DNA of 64,000 nucleotides, taken from positions 1 through 64,000 of the forward strand of contig CALEDQ010000008.1 of assembly GCA_937949615.1 (NCBI GenBank). The letters run 5' to 3'. Below are positions 50,184 to 60,600 of this stretch, one piece after another. The notes under the pieces are model-generated. The model was not told the DNA's origin. It worked only from the letters and a program-made list of their open reading frames with translations, and made no database searches. This stretch comes from an uncultured bacterium (GTDB lineage Bacteria; Muiribacteriota; Ozemobacteria; Ozemobacterales; Ozemobacteraceae). Position 1 is the first letter of the stretch. Each line of letters starts with the position of its first letter. The translations under genes and the position numbers were made by a program.

Positions 50184-51743
50184 TCAGTTTATGCCGAGAT
50201 TTAATTTTACAATTGCCAGCAACCTTTTAAAAGAAAAAATTTGTGGTTCACGGGTAGCAAGCAGAATTTTATCGTATAAAGCGGCAGTTTCAGCACCGGA
50301 AAATAAATTCCTGCCATTTTCGATGCTGGAACGATATTCTGCCGGCACTTCACGCTTATAATGACCAACCCGCCAGGACGCCTGCGGATTGACCGGCTGC
50401 CTGGCCAGAAACGGATCAGTCAGCGCCAGCCGGTCGACGATGATCGGCTTAACCCCGGCCCAGAAACCGAGCATGCCGTTAAAATCATTTTCAAGATACC
50501 CCACTCCATTTGCAGCGATCTGCCTGCCGATCTGACTCCATTCAAAATCAGGAAAAATCTCGCCGGGGCCGCTGTGCAGATAGGCATAGAGCGAGCAGAC
50601 GTCGAAATAATAGCCCCGCTCATCGGCAATGCCGTTGTTGACCGAAAAATCCTGAAAACCGAGCCAGGTATTAACCGGAGTATGGGGAAAAACCAGAAGA
50701 TAAGCCAGCAGAACGACCGGCACCACCCGGGCCAGCGAAGCTCTGGCAGCAAACAATCTTTCAATCACTCCAGACTCCACAAGCAGAATAAGAGCCACCA
50801 GAAAGGGTAACGAGAAAAAACGACCGCGCATGAAGTCACCACCGGCCCAGATGATGTAAAGCAGATATAAACCGGTTGCAGCCGCAGCTGAACGCATAAA
50901 AGCCCTTTTATCGCAGACCGCTGCAGCGAGACCACCGGCAATGACCAGCATGGTAAGAGGGTCGCCGACAAAGGTTTCCCAGAAATAATAAAGTCCCTGA
51001 CGCAGCAGCAGCCAACGGGAAATACCGGTTGAAAGCTTTGCGTATGCCGTGTTCGGGAACGGCGCTCCGTAATAAATCAGCGAAAACACCGACCAGGCAA
51101 GCAGTGGCCCGAGCAGCGTCAGCAGGCTGCCGGCCGCCGCCCGGCCTTTTCCGCGAAACTGCCTGATCAGAACCAGTGCCGGCAAAAGCCCGAGCAGCAC
51201 AAGATCATGACGACATACGGGCAGCAGAGCGAACGCCCATAGACTGCGCCGAAAAAAAACTTCGGCCCGCGGCGAGCCTGAGTCAGCGTTCATGGCTTCG
51301 AGGCCGTAAAGAAAAGCCAGTGTTGCAAGCAGATAAGCAAGAATATTTTCGAGCCCCGAGGTGGTGAAGTCGAAAAAGGCATTGGAGCCGGCGGCCAGAC
51401 ACATCAGAAGCGCGCAGCTGCGAGTATCGCCGAAGTATCTTCGAATTCTCAGACCGAGAATCAAAAACAGAACAAGCGACAGAAAAAAGAAGTTGAAAAA
51501 ATGATCGGACGAAACCGCTCGCGGAATCGCCAGCAGCCAGTACCACAACGGGCTGGTATAGGCCTGCACCCTTTCGTGCGGGTTCCAGTTCGGACCATTG
51601 CCGGCGTAGAGCTGCTCGATCGATCTGAAAATTATGTAGGCATCATCGCATACCCAGGCATTCTTAATGAATACGAGCAGCAGCAAACCGGCAATTATAC
51701 CGCAGATGAGCTTCCATCGGCGCTGTTCAATCATCTCAACCAT
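50184..51743 (-). CDS. GT-C glycosyltransferase, AftB-like
   Basis: 519 residues, 10-12 hydrophobic spans. After the first span comes CDDAYIIFRSIEQLYAGNGPNWNPHERVQAYTSPLWYW; the DDAYI acidic pair in the first loop is the active-site hallmark of the mycobacterial AftB-like group that uses lipid-linked sugars. C-terminal periplasmic part of about 130 residues. Substrate unknown, presumably cell-surface glycan. ATG 51743 follows TGAGG by five bases. Divergent from the nonulosonate genes, which fits one surface-glycan locus. Confidence 0.82.
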   Translation of the reverse strand: MVEMIEQRRWKLICGIIAGLLLLVFIKNAWVCDDAYIIFRSIEQLYAGNGPNWNPHERVQAYTSPLWYWLLAIPRAVSSDHFFNFFFLSLVLFLILGLRIRRYFGDTRSCALLMCLAAGSNAFFDFTTSGLENILAYLLATLAFLYGLEAMNADSGSPRAEVFFRRSLWAFALLPVCRHDLVLLGLLPALVLIRQFRGKGRAAAGSLLTLLGPLLAWSVFSLIYYGAPFPNTAYAKLSTGISRWLLLRQGLYYFWETFVGDPLTMLVIAGGLAAAVCDKRAFMRSAAAATGLYLLYIIWAGGDFMRGRFFSLPFLVALILLVESGVIERLFAARASLARVVPVVLLAYLLVFPHTPVNTWLGFQDFSVNNGIADERGYYFDVCSLYAYLHSGPGEIFPDFEWSQIGRQIAANGVGYLENDFNGMLGFWAGVKPIIVDRLALTDPFLARQPVNPQASWRVGHYKREVPAEYRSSIENGRNLFSGAETAALYDKILLATREPQIFSFKRLLAIVKLNLGIN

Positions 51744-51822
51744 TAAAACCTCACATGAAGACCTCGTTTGCCGAATTCTAACATATTCCGGCTGATAAAA
51801 ATGCAGCAAAAATCAAAACCTG

Positions 51823-51851
51823 TTTACGGCCGGCGCCAATTCTGCTATGTT
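51823..51851 (+). promoter_or_regulatory. Promoter of the nonulosonate run
   Basis: TTTACG, 17-base spacer, TATGTT, 34 bases before the predicted start of the CBS nucleotidyltransferase. Confidence 0.5.
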
Positions 51852-51884
51852 TTCTGGGTCTGAAGATAACGCACGAGGTGACTT

Positions 51885-52949
51885 ATCAGCCGTTCATTCG
51901 AAAAGATTCTCATCAGGCCACAGACCAGCATACTCGATACCCTGCGGGTTATCGACGATACAGCGTTCGAAATCGCCCTGGTGGTCGATGAACAGCTGCA
52001 ACTGATCGGCACGGTAACCGACGGTGATATCCGTCGCGGCATCATTCGCGGCGCCGATCTCACCAGCCCGATCGAAAGTCTGATGAACCGACACCCGATC
52101 ACCGCAGCGCAGAACACCCCCGACGACGAACTGCTGTTTCTGATGACCAACCGCTCGATCAAGCATCTGCCGGTAGTTGATCGCCAGATGCACGTCGTCA
52201 GACTGGTACAGCTCAAAGACCTCATTTCGCGCAAACCACGGCCCAATATGGCGGTGATCATGGCCGGCGGGCTTGGTTCGCGCCTCGGCGAAATCACGCG
52301 CGATACTCCCAAGCCCCTGCTGCCGGTGGGTGGCCGGCCGATTCTGGCGATTATCATCGAACAGCTTCGCCGGCACGGCATCGAGAATGTTTTTGTTTCG
52401 ATCAACTACAAGGCCGAAAAAATTCGTGGTTACTTTGCCGAGCACCCGCTTGCCGGCGTCAACCTGAATTTTCTCGAAGAAGAGAAATTTCTCGGCACCG
52501 CCGGCTCGCTGTCGCTGCTGCCCGAAAGCCCGACCGAACCGTTCATTCTCATGAACGGTGATATTCTCTCGCCGATCAATTTCGGCAGTCTGCTCGAATT
52601 TCACCAGACCGGCGCCAAACCACTGACCGTCTGCACGCGCGAATTCAGTTTTCAGATCCCATACGGGGTATTGCAGATGCGTGGCGATGAACTGATCGAT
52701 ATCGAAGAAAAGCCATCACACAGTATCTTTATCAACGCCGGCGTCTATGTTATCGAACCGGCGATGCTCGAGCACGTCAGGCCGGGCGAAAAGCTCGATA
52801 TGCCCGATCTCATCAAACTGGCAATCAGCCGTCTGGGCGGTGTCAGCTGTTACCCGGTCTCTGAATTCTGGCTCGACATCGGCAACCCGCACGATTATTC
52901 AAAAGCGCGCGACAGCTTTGCCTCGCTGGCAGGTCAATATGAATACTGA
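51885..52949 (+). CDS. CBS-domain nucleotidyltransferase (PtmE-like), apparent AUC start
   Basis: 354 residues if started at 51885. Residues 1-120 hold two CBS motifs (ALVVDEQLQLIGTVTDGDIRRGII; LPVVDRQMHVVRLVQLKDLI). From residue 125 comes the nucleotidyltransferase (VIMAGGLGSRLGEITRDTPKPLLPVGG). This matches PtmE, the GlcN/GlcNAc-1-P guanylyltransferase of legionaminic acid synthesis. CBS homology extends upstream of the first ATG/GTG (GTG at 51981) back to a TGA at 51879. In between the only start-like position with a ribosome site (GAGGTG) is ATC. See the separate finding. Overlaps the next gene by 11 bases. Confidence 0.85.
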   Translation: MSRSFEKILIRPQTSILDTLRVIDDTAFEIALVVDEQLQLIGTVTDGDIRRGIIRGADLTSPIESLMNRHPITAAQNTPDDELLFLMTNRSIKHLPVVDRQMHVVRLVQLKDLISRKPRPNMAVIMAGGLGSRLGEITRDTPKPLLPVGGRPILAIIIEQLRRHGIENVFVSINYKAEKIRGYFAEHPLAGVNLNFLEEEKFLGTAGSLSLLPESPTEPFILMNGDILSPINFGSLLEFHQTGAKPLTVCTREFSFQIPYGVLQMRGDELIDIEEKPSHSIFINAGVYVIEPAMLEHVRPGEKLDMPDLIKLAISRLGGVSCYPVSEFWLDIGNPHDYSKARDSFASLAGQYEY

Positions 52950-53934
52950 TTTTTTCAAAGACAGAACGGTAGCCGTAACCGGTGCGGCCGGCTTTATCGG
53001 CAGTCATCTGACTGAAGCGCTGCTGGCCGCCGGCGCCCGCGTCAAAGCATTAACCCGCTACAATTCAAAGTCAGATACGGGCTGGCTGGCCGCAACTGCC
53101 CCCCACCCCGCCCTTACCATCGTTGCCGGTGACATTCGCGACCCGTTCATGGTCGACCGCCTGGTCGACGGCTGCGATACGATCTTTCACCTGGCGGCCC
53201 TGATCGGCATACCCTTCTCTTATACGGCGCCGCAGAGCTACGTCGAAACCAATATCAACGGCACCCTCAACATTCTCGAAGCGGCCAGAAGGCATAAAAC
53301 AAGACTTACGCTGCTTACTTCGACCAGCGAAGTATACGGTACTGCACTGCGCGTGCCGATCGATGAAGAGCACCCGTTGCAGGCGCAATCGCCCTACTCT
53401 GCCAGCAAAATTTCGGCCGATATGCTTGGCAACTCATATCACTGCGCTTTCGGGCTGCCGGTGACCATCGTCAGACCATTCAACACCTTTGGCCCGCGTC
53501 AGTCACTGCGGGCGGTCATCCCGACGATCATTGCCCAGGCCCTGCAGAGCCGCTGTGTCAAACTCGGTGATACGCGCCCGGTAAGAGATTTCAATTTTGT
53601 CAGCGATACGGCCGCCGGCTTTCTGGCGGCAGCCCAACATGCCCCCGGGCGTGCCGAAGTTTATAATCTGGCGACCGGCAGTGCCAGAACGATCGGTGAA
53701 ACCGCCGATCTGATCGCCGAACTGCTTGGCACCGGCATTGAAATCATTCACGACACCAGCCGCGACCGGCCGGCCGATTCAGAAGTAATGCGGCTGCTCG
53801 GCAATGCAGAAAAGGCCCGGCGCGAACTTGGCTGGCAGCCTGCCGTCGACTTCAGAAGCGGTCTGCAGAGAACCATTGCCTGGGTGCGGGAAAACCTGCA
53901 GGCTTACGCTGACGCCGCCAGCTTCAAGAGTTAA
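52939..53934 (+). CDS. NAD-dependent 4,6-dehydratase/epimerase (LegB-like extended SDR)
   Basis: 331 residues: Rossmann motif VTGAAGFIGSHLTEALLAAG, then HLAALIGIPFSY, STSEVYGTA and the catalytic pair in YSASKISAD (Y-x3-K). RPFNTFGPRQS follows, as in nucleotide-sugar dehydratases. Between a PtmE-like gene and a NeuB-family synthase it is best read as LegB (GDP- or UDP-GlcNAc 4,6-dehydratase); the activity is inferred from order. It overlaps the preceding gene, so expression is coupled. Confidence 0.85.
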   Translation: MNTDFFKDRTVAVTGAAGFIGSHLTEALLAAGARVKALTRYNSKSDTGWLAATAPHPALTIVAGDIRDPFMVDRLVDGCDTIFHLAALIGIPFSYTAPQSYVETNINGTLNILEAARRHKTRLTLLTSTSEVYGTALRVPIDEEHPLQAQSPYSASKISADMLGNSYHCAFGLPVTIVRPFNTFGPRQSLRAVIPTIIAQALQSRCVKLGDTRPVRDFNFVSDTAAGFLAAAQHAPGRAEVYNLATGSARTIGETADLIAELLGTGIEIIHDTSRDRPADSEVMRLLGNAEKARRELGWQPAVDFRSGLQRTIAWVRENLQAYADAASFKS

Positions 53935-53936
53935 AC

Positions 53937-54989
53937 ATGTCCAGTAATTTTCTGAATCGTTTCAAAACCCGGCCGATCATCATAGCCGAGGCCGGCGTCA
54001 ATCATAACGGCAGCGTCGAACTGGCACGCCGACTGGTCGAAGCGGCAGCCGAAGCCGGCGCCGATATCGTCAAATTTCAGACATTCAAGGCCTTTGAATG
54101 CACCGGGCAGTATGCTGCAACTGCACCATATCAGCAGAAGGTGGCGGCAACCGATCAGTATCAGCTGCTGAAGAGTCTCGAACTCGATTTTGCCGATTTT
54201 GGCGATCTGAAAGATTATGCCGAAAGCTGCGGCCTGATGTTTCTTTCGACGCCAGACGGGCAGCTGAGCCTTGACCTGCTTTGCGGTATCGGCTCGGCTG
54301 CGATAAAAATCGGTTCCGGCGAACTGACCAATCTGCCATTTCTTGCGAGCATCGGCTGCAAAAAGGTGCCGGTAATTCTTTCGACCGGCATGGGCACACT
54401 AGGTGAAGTGCAGAAGGCAATTACCAGTCTGCGTGACACCGGTGCCCCCGAAATCATTCTACTGCACTGCACGACCGAATACCCGGCACCGCCAGAAGAA
54501 ACCAACCTGCAGGCCATTAACACGATGCGCCAGGCGTTCGACCTGCCGGTTGGCTTTTCTGACCACACCGAAGGCTGCGAGGCCGCAGTCGCAGCGACAG
54601 CGCTCGGGGCAGTAATCATCGAAAAGCACCTGACCCTCGACCGCGGCATGCCCGGGCCAGACCACGCTGCCTCGATGCAGCCAGAAGAATTTGCCGCGCT
54701 GGTCAAAGCTGTCAGACGCACGGCAACGATGCTTGGTGATGGCGTAAAAATGCCAACCCGCAGCGAACAACTGAACCTGCCGCTTGTCAGACGCGGACTG
54801 GTAGCTGCCCGCGCTTTGCGGGCCGGCGACATCATCGATGGCCGCAATGTCGCCATAAAACGACCGGCGACCGGCATTCACCCAGAACTGCTGCCGCAGG
54901 CGATGAATCGCCGCCTGCTCAAAGACATTGCCGCCGATGAACCCCTTACCTGGCAGCACCTTGGCGAGGTCGTCGATCTTGCACCTTGA
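53937..54989 (+). CDS. NeuB-family nonulosonic acid synthase (legionaminate/sialate-type)
   Basis: 350 residues: TIM barrel (IIIAEAGVNHNGSVELARRLVEAA, IKIGSGELTNLPFLASI, ILSTGMGTLGEV, CTTEYPAPPEETNL, GFSDHTEG, EKHLTLDRGMPGPDHAAS) followed by an antifreeze-like SAF domain (RRGLVAARALRAGDIIDGRNVAIKRP). It condenses a six-carbon acetamido sugar with phosphoenolpyruvate. Which sugar (ManNAc, Leg or Pse precursor) cannot be told, but the PtmE/LegB neighbours favour legionaminate. Confidence 0.93.
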   Translation: MSSNFLNRFKTRPIIIAEAGVNHNGSVELARRLVEAAAEAGADIVKFQTFKAFECTGQYAATAPYQQKVAATDQYQLLKSLELDFADFGDLKDYAESCGLMFLSTPDGQLSLDLLCGIGSAAIKIGSGELTNLPFLASIGCKKVPVILSTGMGTLGEVQKAITSLRDTGAPEIILLHCTTEYPAPPEETNLQAINTMRQAFDLPVGFSDHTEGCEAAVAATALGAVIIEKHLTLDRGMPGPDHAASMQPEEFAALVKAVRRTATMLGDGVKMPTRSEQLNLPLVRRGLVAARALRAGDIIDGRNVAIKRPATGIHPELLPQAMNRRLLKDIAADEPLTWQHLGEVVDLAP

Positions 54990-56034
54990 GTTCATAACGC
55001 AAAAAGAACGCTGGCAGCAGGTTTTTGCCCAACTGCCAGAATTCAGCGGCAAAATTTATTACAGCTACGCCTGGCATGCCATAGCTGCGGCTAATGGTGA
55101 TGGTCGGCCGGCGGCCCTGCTCTTTACCGCCGGCGACAGCGGCCAGGCCTTTTACCCGTTTCTGATAAAGCAGATCCCCGAAGCGGTTGGCGGCAGCGGC
55201 GAAGTCGATCTCGAAACCGCCTATGGCTACGGGGGCCCGGTGTTTTTCAATTTAAACACAGAACAGATCGGTGAATTCAAGCGAATGATGACCGACTGGG
55301 CCGCAAAAAACCGCGTCATTGCTGAATTTATCAGATTCAACCCGCTCACCCCTTTTCATACCTTTGTAGACACGGCCTGTCAGGTCAGTCACAACCGCAT
55401 TACCGTCAGCATCGACCTTACAGATGGGCCAGAAGCCGTCTTGAATGGCTGTTCAGAAGCACGGCAACGCAACTGGAAAAAAGCCGGCCGACTCGGTCTG
55501 AGCATTCGCCGCCTGACTGACCCAACCGAATTCGTGCCACTATATGCGCAAACGATGCAGCGGCTCGCAGCCAGATCCTATTACCACTTCTCGCGGCAGT
55601 ATTTTGCGGCACTCGCAGAACTGCCGAAAGAAAGCTGTTTTTATGCCGGCGCCTTCACTGCCGACGGTCGCCTGGCTGCCGCCGCCATCTATCTGCTCGA
55701 CCAGACCAGCGCGCACTACCATCTTGGCGCCTCAGACCAGCAACTGCTGCATACCCAGGCAAACGCTTTTCTGATGCTGGAATTTGCCCGCCTGCTCTGC
55801 GGTTCTGGCCGGCAGTTGCTGCATCTGGGTGGCGGTCTGTCGCTTGCCGATGACGACAGCCTGTTTCGTTTCAAAGCTGGCTTTTCAGCACAACGTCATG
55901 ATTTTTTTATTGGCCGGCACATTCACGACCAGCAGAAATACGCGCAGTTTTCTCAGCACTGGCAGAAACTTACCGGGCTGCAACCGCAGATTCTTCTGCA
56001 TTATCACTACGGAGCCAACGATGAAAACCTTTGA
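54979..56034 (+). CDS. FemAB/GNAT-like acyltransferase
   Basis: 351 residues from a TTG at 54979, where GAGGTC lies seven bases upstream and the frame overlaps the neuB stop by 11 bases. The second half is a GNAT-like core: EARQRNWKKAGRLGLSIRRL, PKESCFYAGAFTADGRLAAAAIYLLDQTSAHYHLGAS, then LLHLGGGL and FRFKAGFS, as in FemAB/Acetyltransf_6 proteins. It may add an amino acid or acyl group to the glycan or its precursor; inferred from placement. Confidence 0.8.
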   Translation: MHLEFITQKERWQQVFAQLPEFSGKIYYSYAWHAIAAANGDGRPAALLFTAGDSGQAFYPFLIKQIPEAVGGSGEVDLETAYGYGGPVFFNLNTEQIGEFKRMMTDWAAKNRVIAEFIRFNPLTPFHTFVDTACQVSHNRITVSIDLTDGPEAVLNGCSEARQRNWKKAGRLGLSIRRLTDPTEFVPLYAQTMQRLAARSYYHFSRQYFAALAELPKESCFYAGAFTADGRLAAAAIYLLDQTSAHYHLGASDQQLLHTQANAFLMLEFARLLCGSGRQLLHLGGGLSLADDDSLFRFKAGFSAQRHDFFIGRHIHDQQKYAQFSQHWQKLTGLQPQILLHYHYGANDENL

Positions 56035-56692
56035 CAAGCAATGGAATGAAGTGCACGAAACGAGAAACTGGGGCAGATACCCTGCTGAAGAGCTCGTCAG
56101 ATTCATGGCCAGAAATTTTCCGGCGGCGCAGCGGCCAAAAACCAGAGTTCTCGATCTTGGCTGTGGCACAGGCGCCAACACCTGGTATCTCTGCCGCGAA
56201 GGCTTCAAAACCGTTGCCTTTGACGGAGCGTTCGCCGCTCTGCCCAGGGCTCGCGACCTCTGCCGCAATGAAAGCTCACAGCCACAGCTGCTGCAGGCCG
56301 ATGCCGGGCAACTGCCGTTCGCAGACGCCTGTTTTGACGCTGTTGTCGAAATCGGTGCTCTCGCGTCAAACAGCTCTGCCGGAGTCGACAGAATTCTGTC
56401 AGAGATAAGCAGAACCCTGAAACCAGGTGGCAGGTTTTTCGCTTCGGTGCTGTTTAGCCGCGCTACCACAGGGTTCGGCACCGGCGAAAAAATCGACGCC
56501 CACAGCTGGCGAAATGTGGCAGGCGGCCCGGTTGCCGGTCTCGGCACCATTCATTTCTTCGACCGGGCAGAAATTAAAAAGCTGTGGCAGCGGCACGGCT
56601 TCGCGAACCTCGAAATCGACCGCATGGAAAGAACTGACAGAAACGGTTCTTACAAAGTCAGCTTCTATATGGTCGCCGCCACCCGCGACTGA
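56021..56692 (+). CDS. SAM-dependent methyltransferase
   Basis: 223 residues of class I fold: motif I VLDLGCGTGANTWYLCREG, a post-motif Asp in AFDGAF, then ADAGQLPFADACFDAVV and LKPGGRFFASVLFS. Its ATG overlaps the end of the acyltransferase gene, with GGAG upstream, so it belongs to the same operon and probably O-methylates a sugar of the surface glycan. Alternative: methyltransferase for a lipid or quinone intermediate. Confidence 0.87.
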   Translation: MKTFDKQWNEVHETRNWGRYPAEELVRFMARNFPAAQRPKTRVLDLGCGTGANTWYLCREGFKTVAFDGAFAALPRARDLCRNESSQPQLLQADAGQLPFADACFDAVVEIGALASNSSAGVDRILSEISRTLKPGGRFFASVLFSRATTGFGTGEKIDAHSWRNVAGGPVAGLGTIHFFDRAEIKKLWQRHGFANLEIDRMERTDRNGSYKVSFYMVAATRD

Positions 56693-56719
56693 TCAATAAA
56701 CCCATAAAGGAAACGAAAA

Positions 56720-57247
56720 ATGTCTGATCAGCAGTTTTTCATACCACCGCAGACACAGAAGCCATTGAGTGTGGTGCTCATCGAGCCAGATATTCCGCAG
56801 AATACCGGCAACATCGCCAGACTCTGTGCCGCAACCGGCGCCGAACTGGTACTGGTCAGACCGCTCGGCTTCAGGCTTACCGATGCGGCTTTGCAAAGGG
56901 CCGGCATGGACTACTGGAAATCGCTTGCCCCGGTCATTCTCAACGACCTCGATGAATTTTTCGAATGGGCAGATAACAGGCGCGTCTTTTACCTGTCGGC
57001 GCACGGCCAGCAAAACTACGCGGCAGTGGCCTATCAGCCCGGTGATACTCTCGTTTTTGGCTCAGAATCAACCGGGCTGCCGACAAGAGTTTTTGAACAC
57101 GCGAAGGCGAGAAAAAGCCTGATAACCCTGCCGATGCTGCAGAACACCCGCTGCATCAATGTTTCATCGGCGGCGGCCGCCTCAGTTTATGAGGCTTTGA
57201 GACAGATTTATTCCTGGTCGTCGCCGTCTGGAGCGGTAAAACTCTGA
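56720..57247 (+). CDS. trmL: tRNA (cytidine(34)-2'-O)-methyltransferase
   Basis: 175 residues of the SPOUT superfamily: SVVLIEPDIPQNTGNIARLCAATGAELVLVRPLGF at the start, and the knot region FGSESTGLP and LPMLQNTRCINVSSAAAA at the end. TrmL methylates the wobble C or U of tRNA-Leu. It is close behind the methyltransferase but functionally separate. The last 40 bases overlap the convergent FmdB-type gene. Confidence 0.93.
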   Translation: MSDQQFFIPPQTQKPLSVVLIEPDIPQNTGNIARLCAATGAELVLVRPLGFRLTDAALQRAGMDYWKSLAPVILNDLDEFFEWADNRRVFYLSAHGQQNYAAVAYQPGDTLVFGSESTGLPTRVFEHAKARKSLITLPMLQNTRCINVSSAAAASVYEALRQIYSWSSPSGAVKL

Positions 57248-57594
57248 GGACCAGGCTCTGCCGGGTTTTCGCCCATACCATCGCCGGTAAACTCTTCGGC
57301 CGCCATGGCCTCGATCTCGTCATCCATATTTTCACCCATTTCACGGGCCATTTTTTTGGCCCAGGTCGCGAAGGTGCGCGGATCATTTTCATCGATTCCC
57401 GACATTTTTGTCGGATCGGCAAGTGATTCCATCAGCTGTTCTTCGCTGCGAAGGGTTTTGACGCGCGAAACCAGTCGTGAGGTTTTCTGTGAACCGCAAT
57501 TCTGGCAGGCGTGAGTTTCGTCACGACTGCTGATCGAGCACAAAACCGTGAACTTTTTCCGGCAGTCAGCGCAACAAAATTCATAAAGAGGCAT
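57208..57594 (-). CDS. FmdB-family zinc-ribbon protein
   Basis: 128 residues. MPLYEFCCADCRKKFTVLC with ACQNCGSQKTSRLVSR forms a CxxC...CxxC ribbon, the FmdB putative regulatory-protein family. The acidic, Met-rich tail (ENMDDEIEAMAAEEF) is longer than usual. ATG 57594 has GGGAG upstream and starts the conserved MPLYEF. It shares 40 bases of 3' end with trmL on the opposite strand. Confidence 0.85.
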   Translation of the reverse strand: MPLYEFCCADCRKKFTVLCSISSRDETHACQNCGSQKTSRLVSRVKTLRSEEQLMESLADPTKMSGIDENDPRTFATWAKKMAREMGENMDDEIEAMAAEEFTGDGMGENPAEPGPQSFTAPDGDDQE

Positions 57595-57696
57595 ACCAGT
57601 CTCCCTAAATATATTCACATACAGGTCGATTATATGTTAATCTTAGGTTTGCAAGCAAGATGCCTGAAAACAATCAAACCAGCCTGAGGAAACCTG

Positions 57697-60600
57697 ATGA
57701 GCCGGTCGCCCTACGAACTTATCAACAGCACAGATGATGCTCTCTGGCGTGAGGGGCTTAATGCGCTTCTGATTGAACATTCAGCCGATGCCGCCCGCGC
57801 CATAATCAGCCTTTTGAGCGACAAAGCGTGGCACAAACGCGAAGCTGCCGCCAAAACCCTGCGTGAGTGGGGCGAAGACATCAGCAGTCTTCTCGAAGTC
57901 TCCCTGTCAGAAGCCAATGTTGACCAGTTCTACTGGATTCTCAATATTCTCGGTCATATCGGCAGCGAAAAATCGCTGGCCTGCATCAGGCATGTTCTCA
58001 CCAGTAAAGATTCAGAGCTGCGTGGCTATGCGGTGCGCGCCATTGCCGCCCAGAAAAAGATCGAAAACGCCAGAGCCCTTTATCAGATGCTCAACGACCC
58101 GAACTGGGCGGTTCGCAAGCTCTGCTTCGAGCAGCTGCTCGGGTTTGGCACCACAATTCTCGATGATCTGCGTAAAATAATTTCAACGCCGGCGAAGATT
58201 CCCAACAACAGCGTCATTGCACTGTTCGTCAAAATTGGTCAGGACACGGTAATACCGGAACTGCAGAAATTTTATGACGAAGGTGGTTTTCCGCTGCGTT
58301 TCGCGATCGTATCAGCGCTTGGGGAACTTGGAACAACGCTGGCGGTAGACTTTCTCATCCACCGTCTCGCTGACCCCTCATGGGCTATCAGACGACTCAC
58401 GGCCGAACAACTGCAGAAGCTCGGGCCAAAGGTTTTTGACCGGCTGACCGCCACTTTCAGCAAAGCCGATTCACTGATCAGATACGAAATTGTGCGCATT
58501 CTCGTGAACCTGCTCGGCGAAAAGTCGATGCCGCTGATTCAACGACTGCTTTCGGCCAGCGACCAGGAACACCGCATGCTCGCCATCGAAAACCTTGCGC
58601 GATTAAAGAGCGACGAGGCGACCATGACTCTGATCGGCTGCCTTTCAGACCACGACCGCATCGTGTCTGACTACGCTTCAGACTGTCTGGCCGTCAAGCC
58701 CAACCTCAATCTTGAACTGCTGCTGCGCAACCTCGGTACCGAAGACGAAAATCTGCGTTTTCAGATAATCAAAATCATCGGTTCGATCGGCGGTCTGGCT
58801 CTGAACCCGATCATCAGGATTCTTGAATCTGGCAACAAACAGGAACGCCTTTTTCTGCTCGGCGTTCTTCAGAAGATTTCGCCCGACCAGAATCTCATCG
58901 ATGTGCTGATCAAACTTCTCGGCGACAGCAACTGGCCGGTCAGAAATGCTGCCGCCAACTGTCTGGTAAACTATGGCGAAGCTTCGGTTTCGGCAATCGT
59001 CAGAGCTTTGAATGACCCGTCTGACGACGTTCAGTTCTGGTCGCGCAAAGCACTGCTGATGATCGGCCCCAAAGCTGTAATCACGCTGAAAAATATTCTC
59101 GAAGACGGTACTGAACCCGGCCTGATGCCACATATCGTGTCGGCTCTGTTGTCGATGAACCACCCCGATGCGGTGCCGGCCGTAACCAAATTTCTTGAAA
59201 ACAGTGACGAATTTCGCATTCAATCGGTGTTTGCCTCGGTCCCCGATATCTCTTCCAAAGATGTGGTCAATACTATTCTCAATCTGTTGACCCACCCCGA
59301 CGAAAAAGTGGCGCGCTGGCTCTCACAGCTGCTTAAAAAGGCTGAGAACCCGAACCTGCGCCGCACGGTTTTTCTGGGTTTCAGCCATTCAAACGAGACG
59401 GTCAGATTTTATGTTTCTGAAGCCGTTGCAAGCTGGAAATCTCTGGCCGAAGCCGACATAAAAGTCGTTGCCAGACAACTGCAGGTTGAAAAGAGCATGA
59501 AAAACCTGCGGTCGATTATTTCATGTCTGGCCCGCAATCCATTTCCGGCTTCAGTTAAAGCCGTCGAAGATTTTCTGCAGACCTGCCAGCCTGACATGAT
59601 GCTTGACCTGATGCTCGAAACTGCTGCCCATGGCCGCCCCGAATTTTTGCGCATGCTCGACCAGCTGCTGAACCGCAGATCAGAAGTCATCACCCTCGCT
59701 GACGTCGACCGCGTCGGTAAAATTCTCGGACATGTCTATCACAGCAACCCCGAAGGCCTTGTACAGGGCCTCACTTCGCCGAGCAAAGCCTACCGTTTCT
59801 GCTGCATCATCGCTCTCGACTCGATTGAAGACCGGCGCATCGCCTTCTCGATCATGGAAACCCTGATGCCCAATGAAGAACCCGATGTCATGAAACGGGC
59901 GGTTAAAACTCTGGCCCGCTATTTCTTTCATGAAGATTTCAGGCTCAAAGGCGCGGTTACCGATTTCTTTCTCAGCCTCGGCAAACTGATTACCGAGCCT
60001 CTCTGCGAGCATATCGAAACACTCGAAAACGAAATCGACCGCAAGGCTCTCGTCGACATGATCGAAAGTGTCGGCGGGTCGGTCGATCCGGCTCTGCTGC
60101 GCCCGAAAGGCGAAGCGAAGGTCGTTCTCTCAGACAACCATCTCGACGAAGTTCTCGAAAAGAGGCGTCAGGCACTCGAAGAGCTCGAAAAATACGACCA
60201 GCTCATCAAGGTCAGCCATACTCTCGACCTGTCGATCATGTTCACCGACGTCAAGGGCTATACAGCATTCAGCAGCAAGGCATCGCTTTCAGAAGTCATG
60301 TCGATGCTCAAGCAGCATGACGAAATTCTCAAACCGGTTTTCGAAAAATACAGCGGCGACGCTCTCAAAAAAATTGGTGACGCATTTCTGGTGGTATTCG
60401 AGAACCATAACAATGCCATACTTGCTGCAATCGAAATTCAGCGCAAATTGGCCGCCTTCAACCAGACCGTTCCCGAAGAGCGCCAGCTGGCAATCCGTAT
60501 CGCCGTTAACAGTGGCTCAGTCATCAGAACTGAAAACGACGTTCTCGGCGACCCGGTAAATCTTGCCTCACGCCTCGAAGGTGTCGCAGACGCTTTCGAA

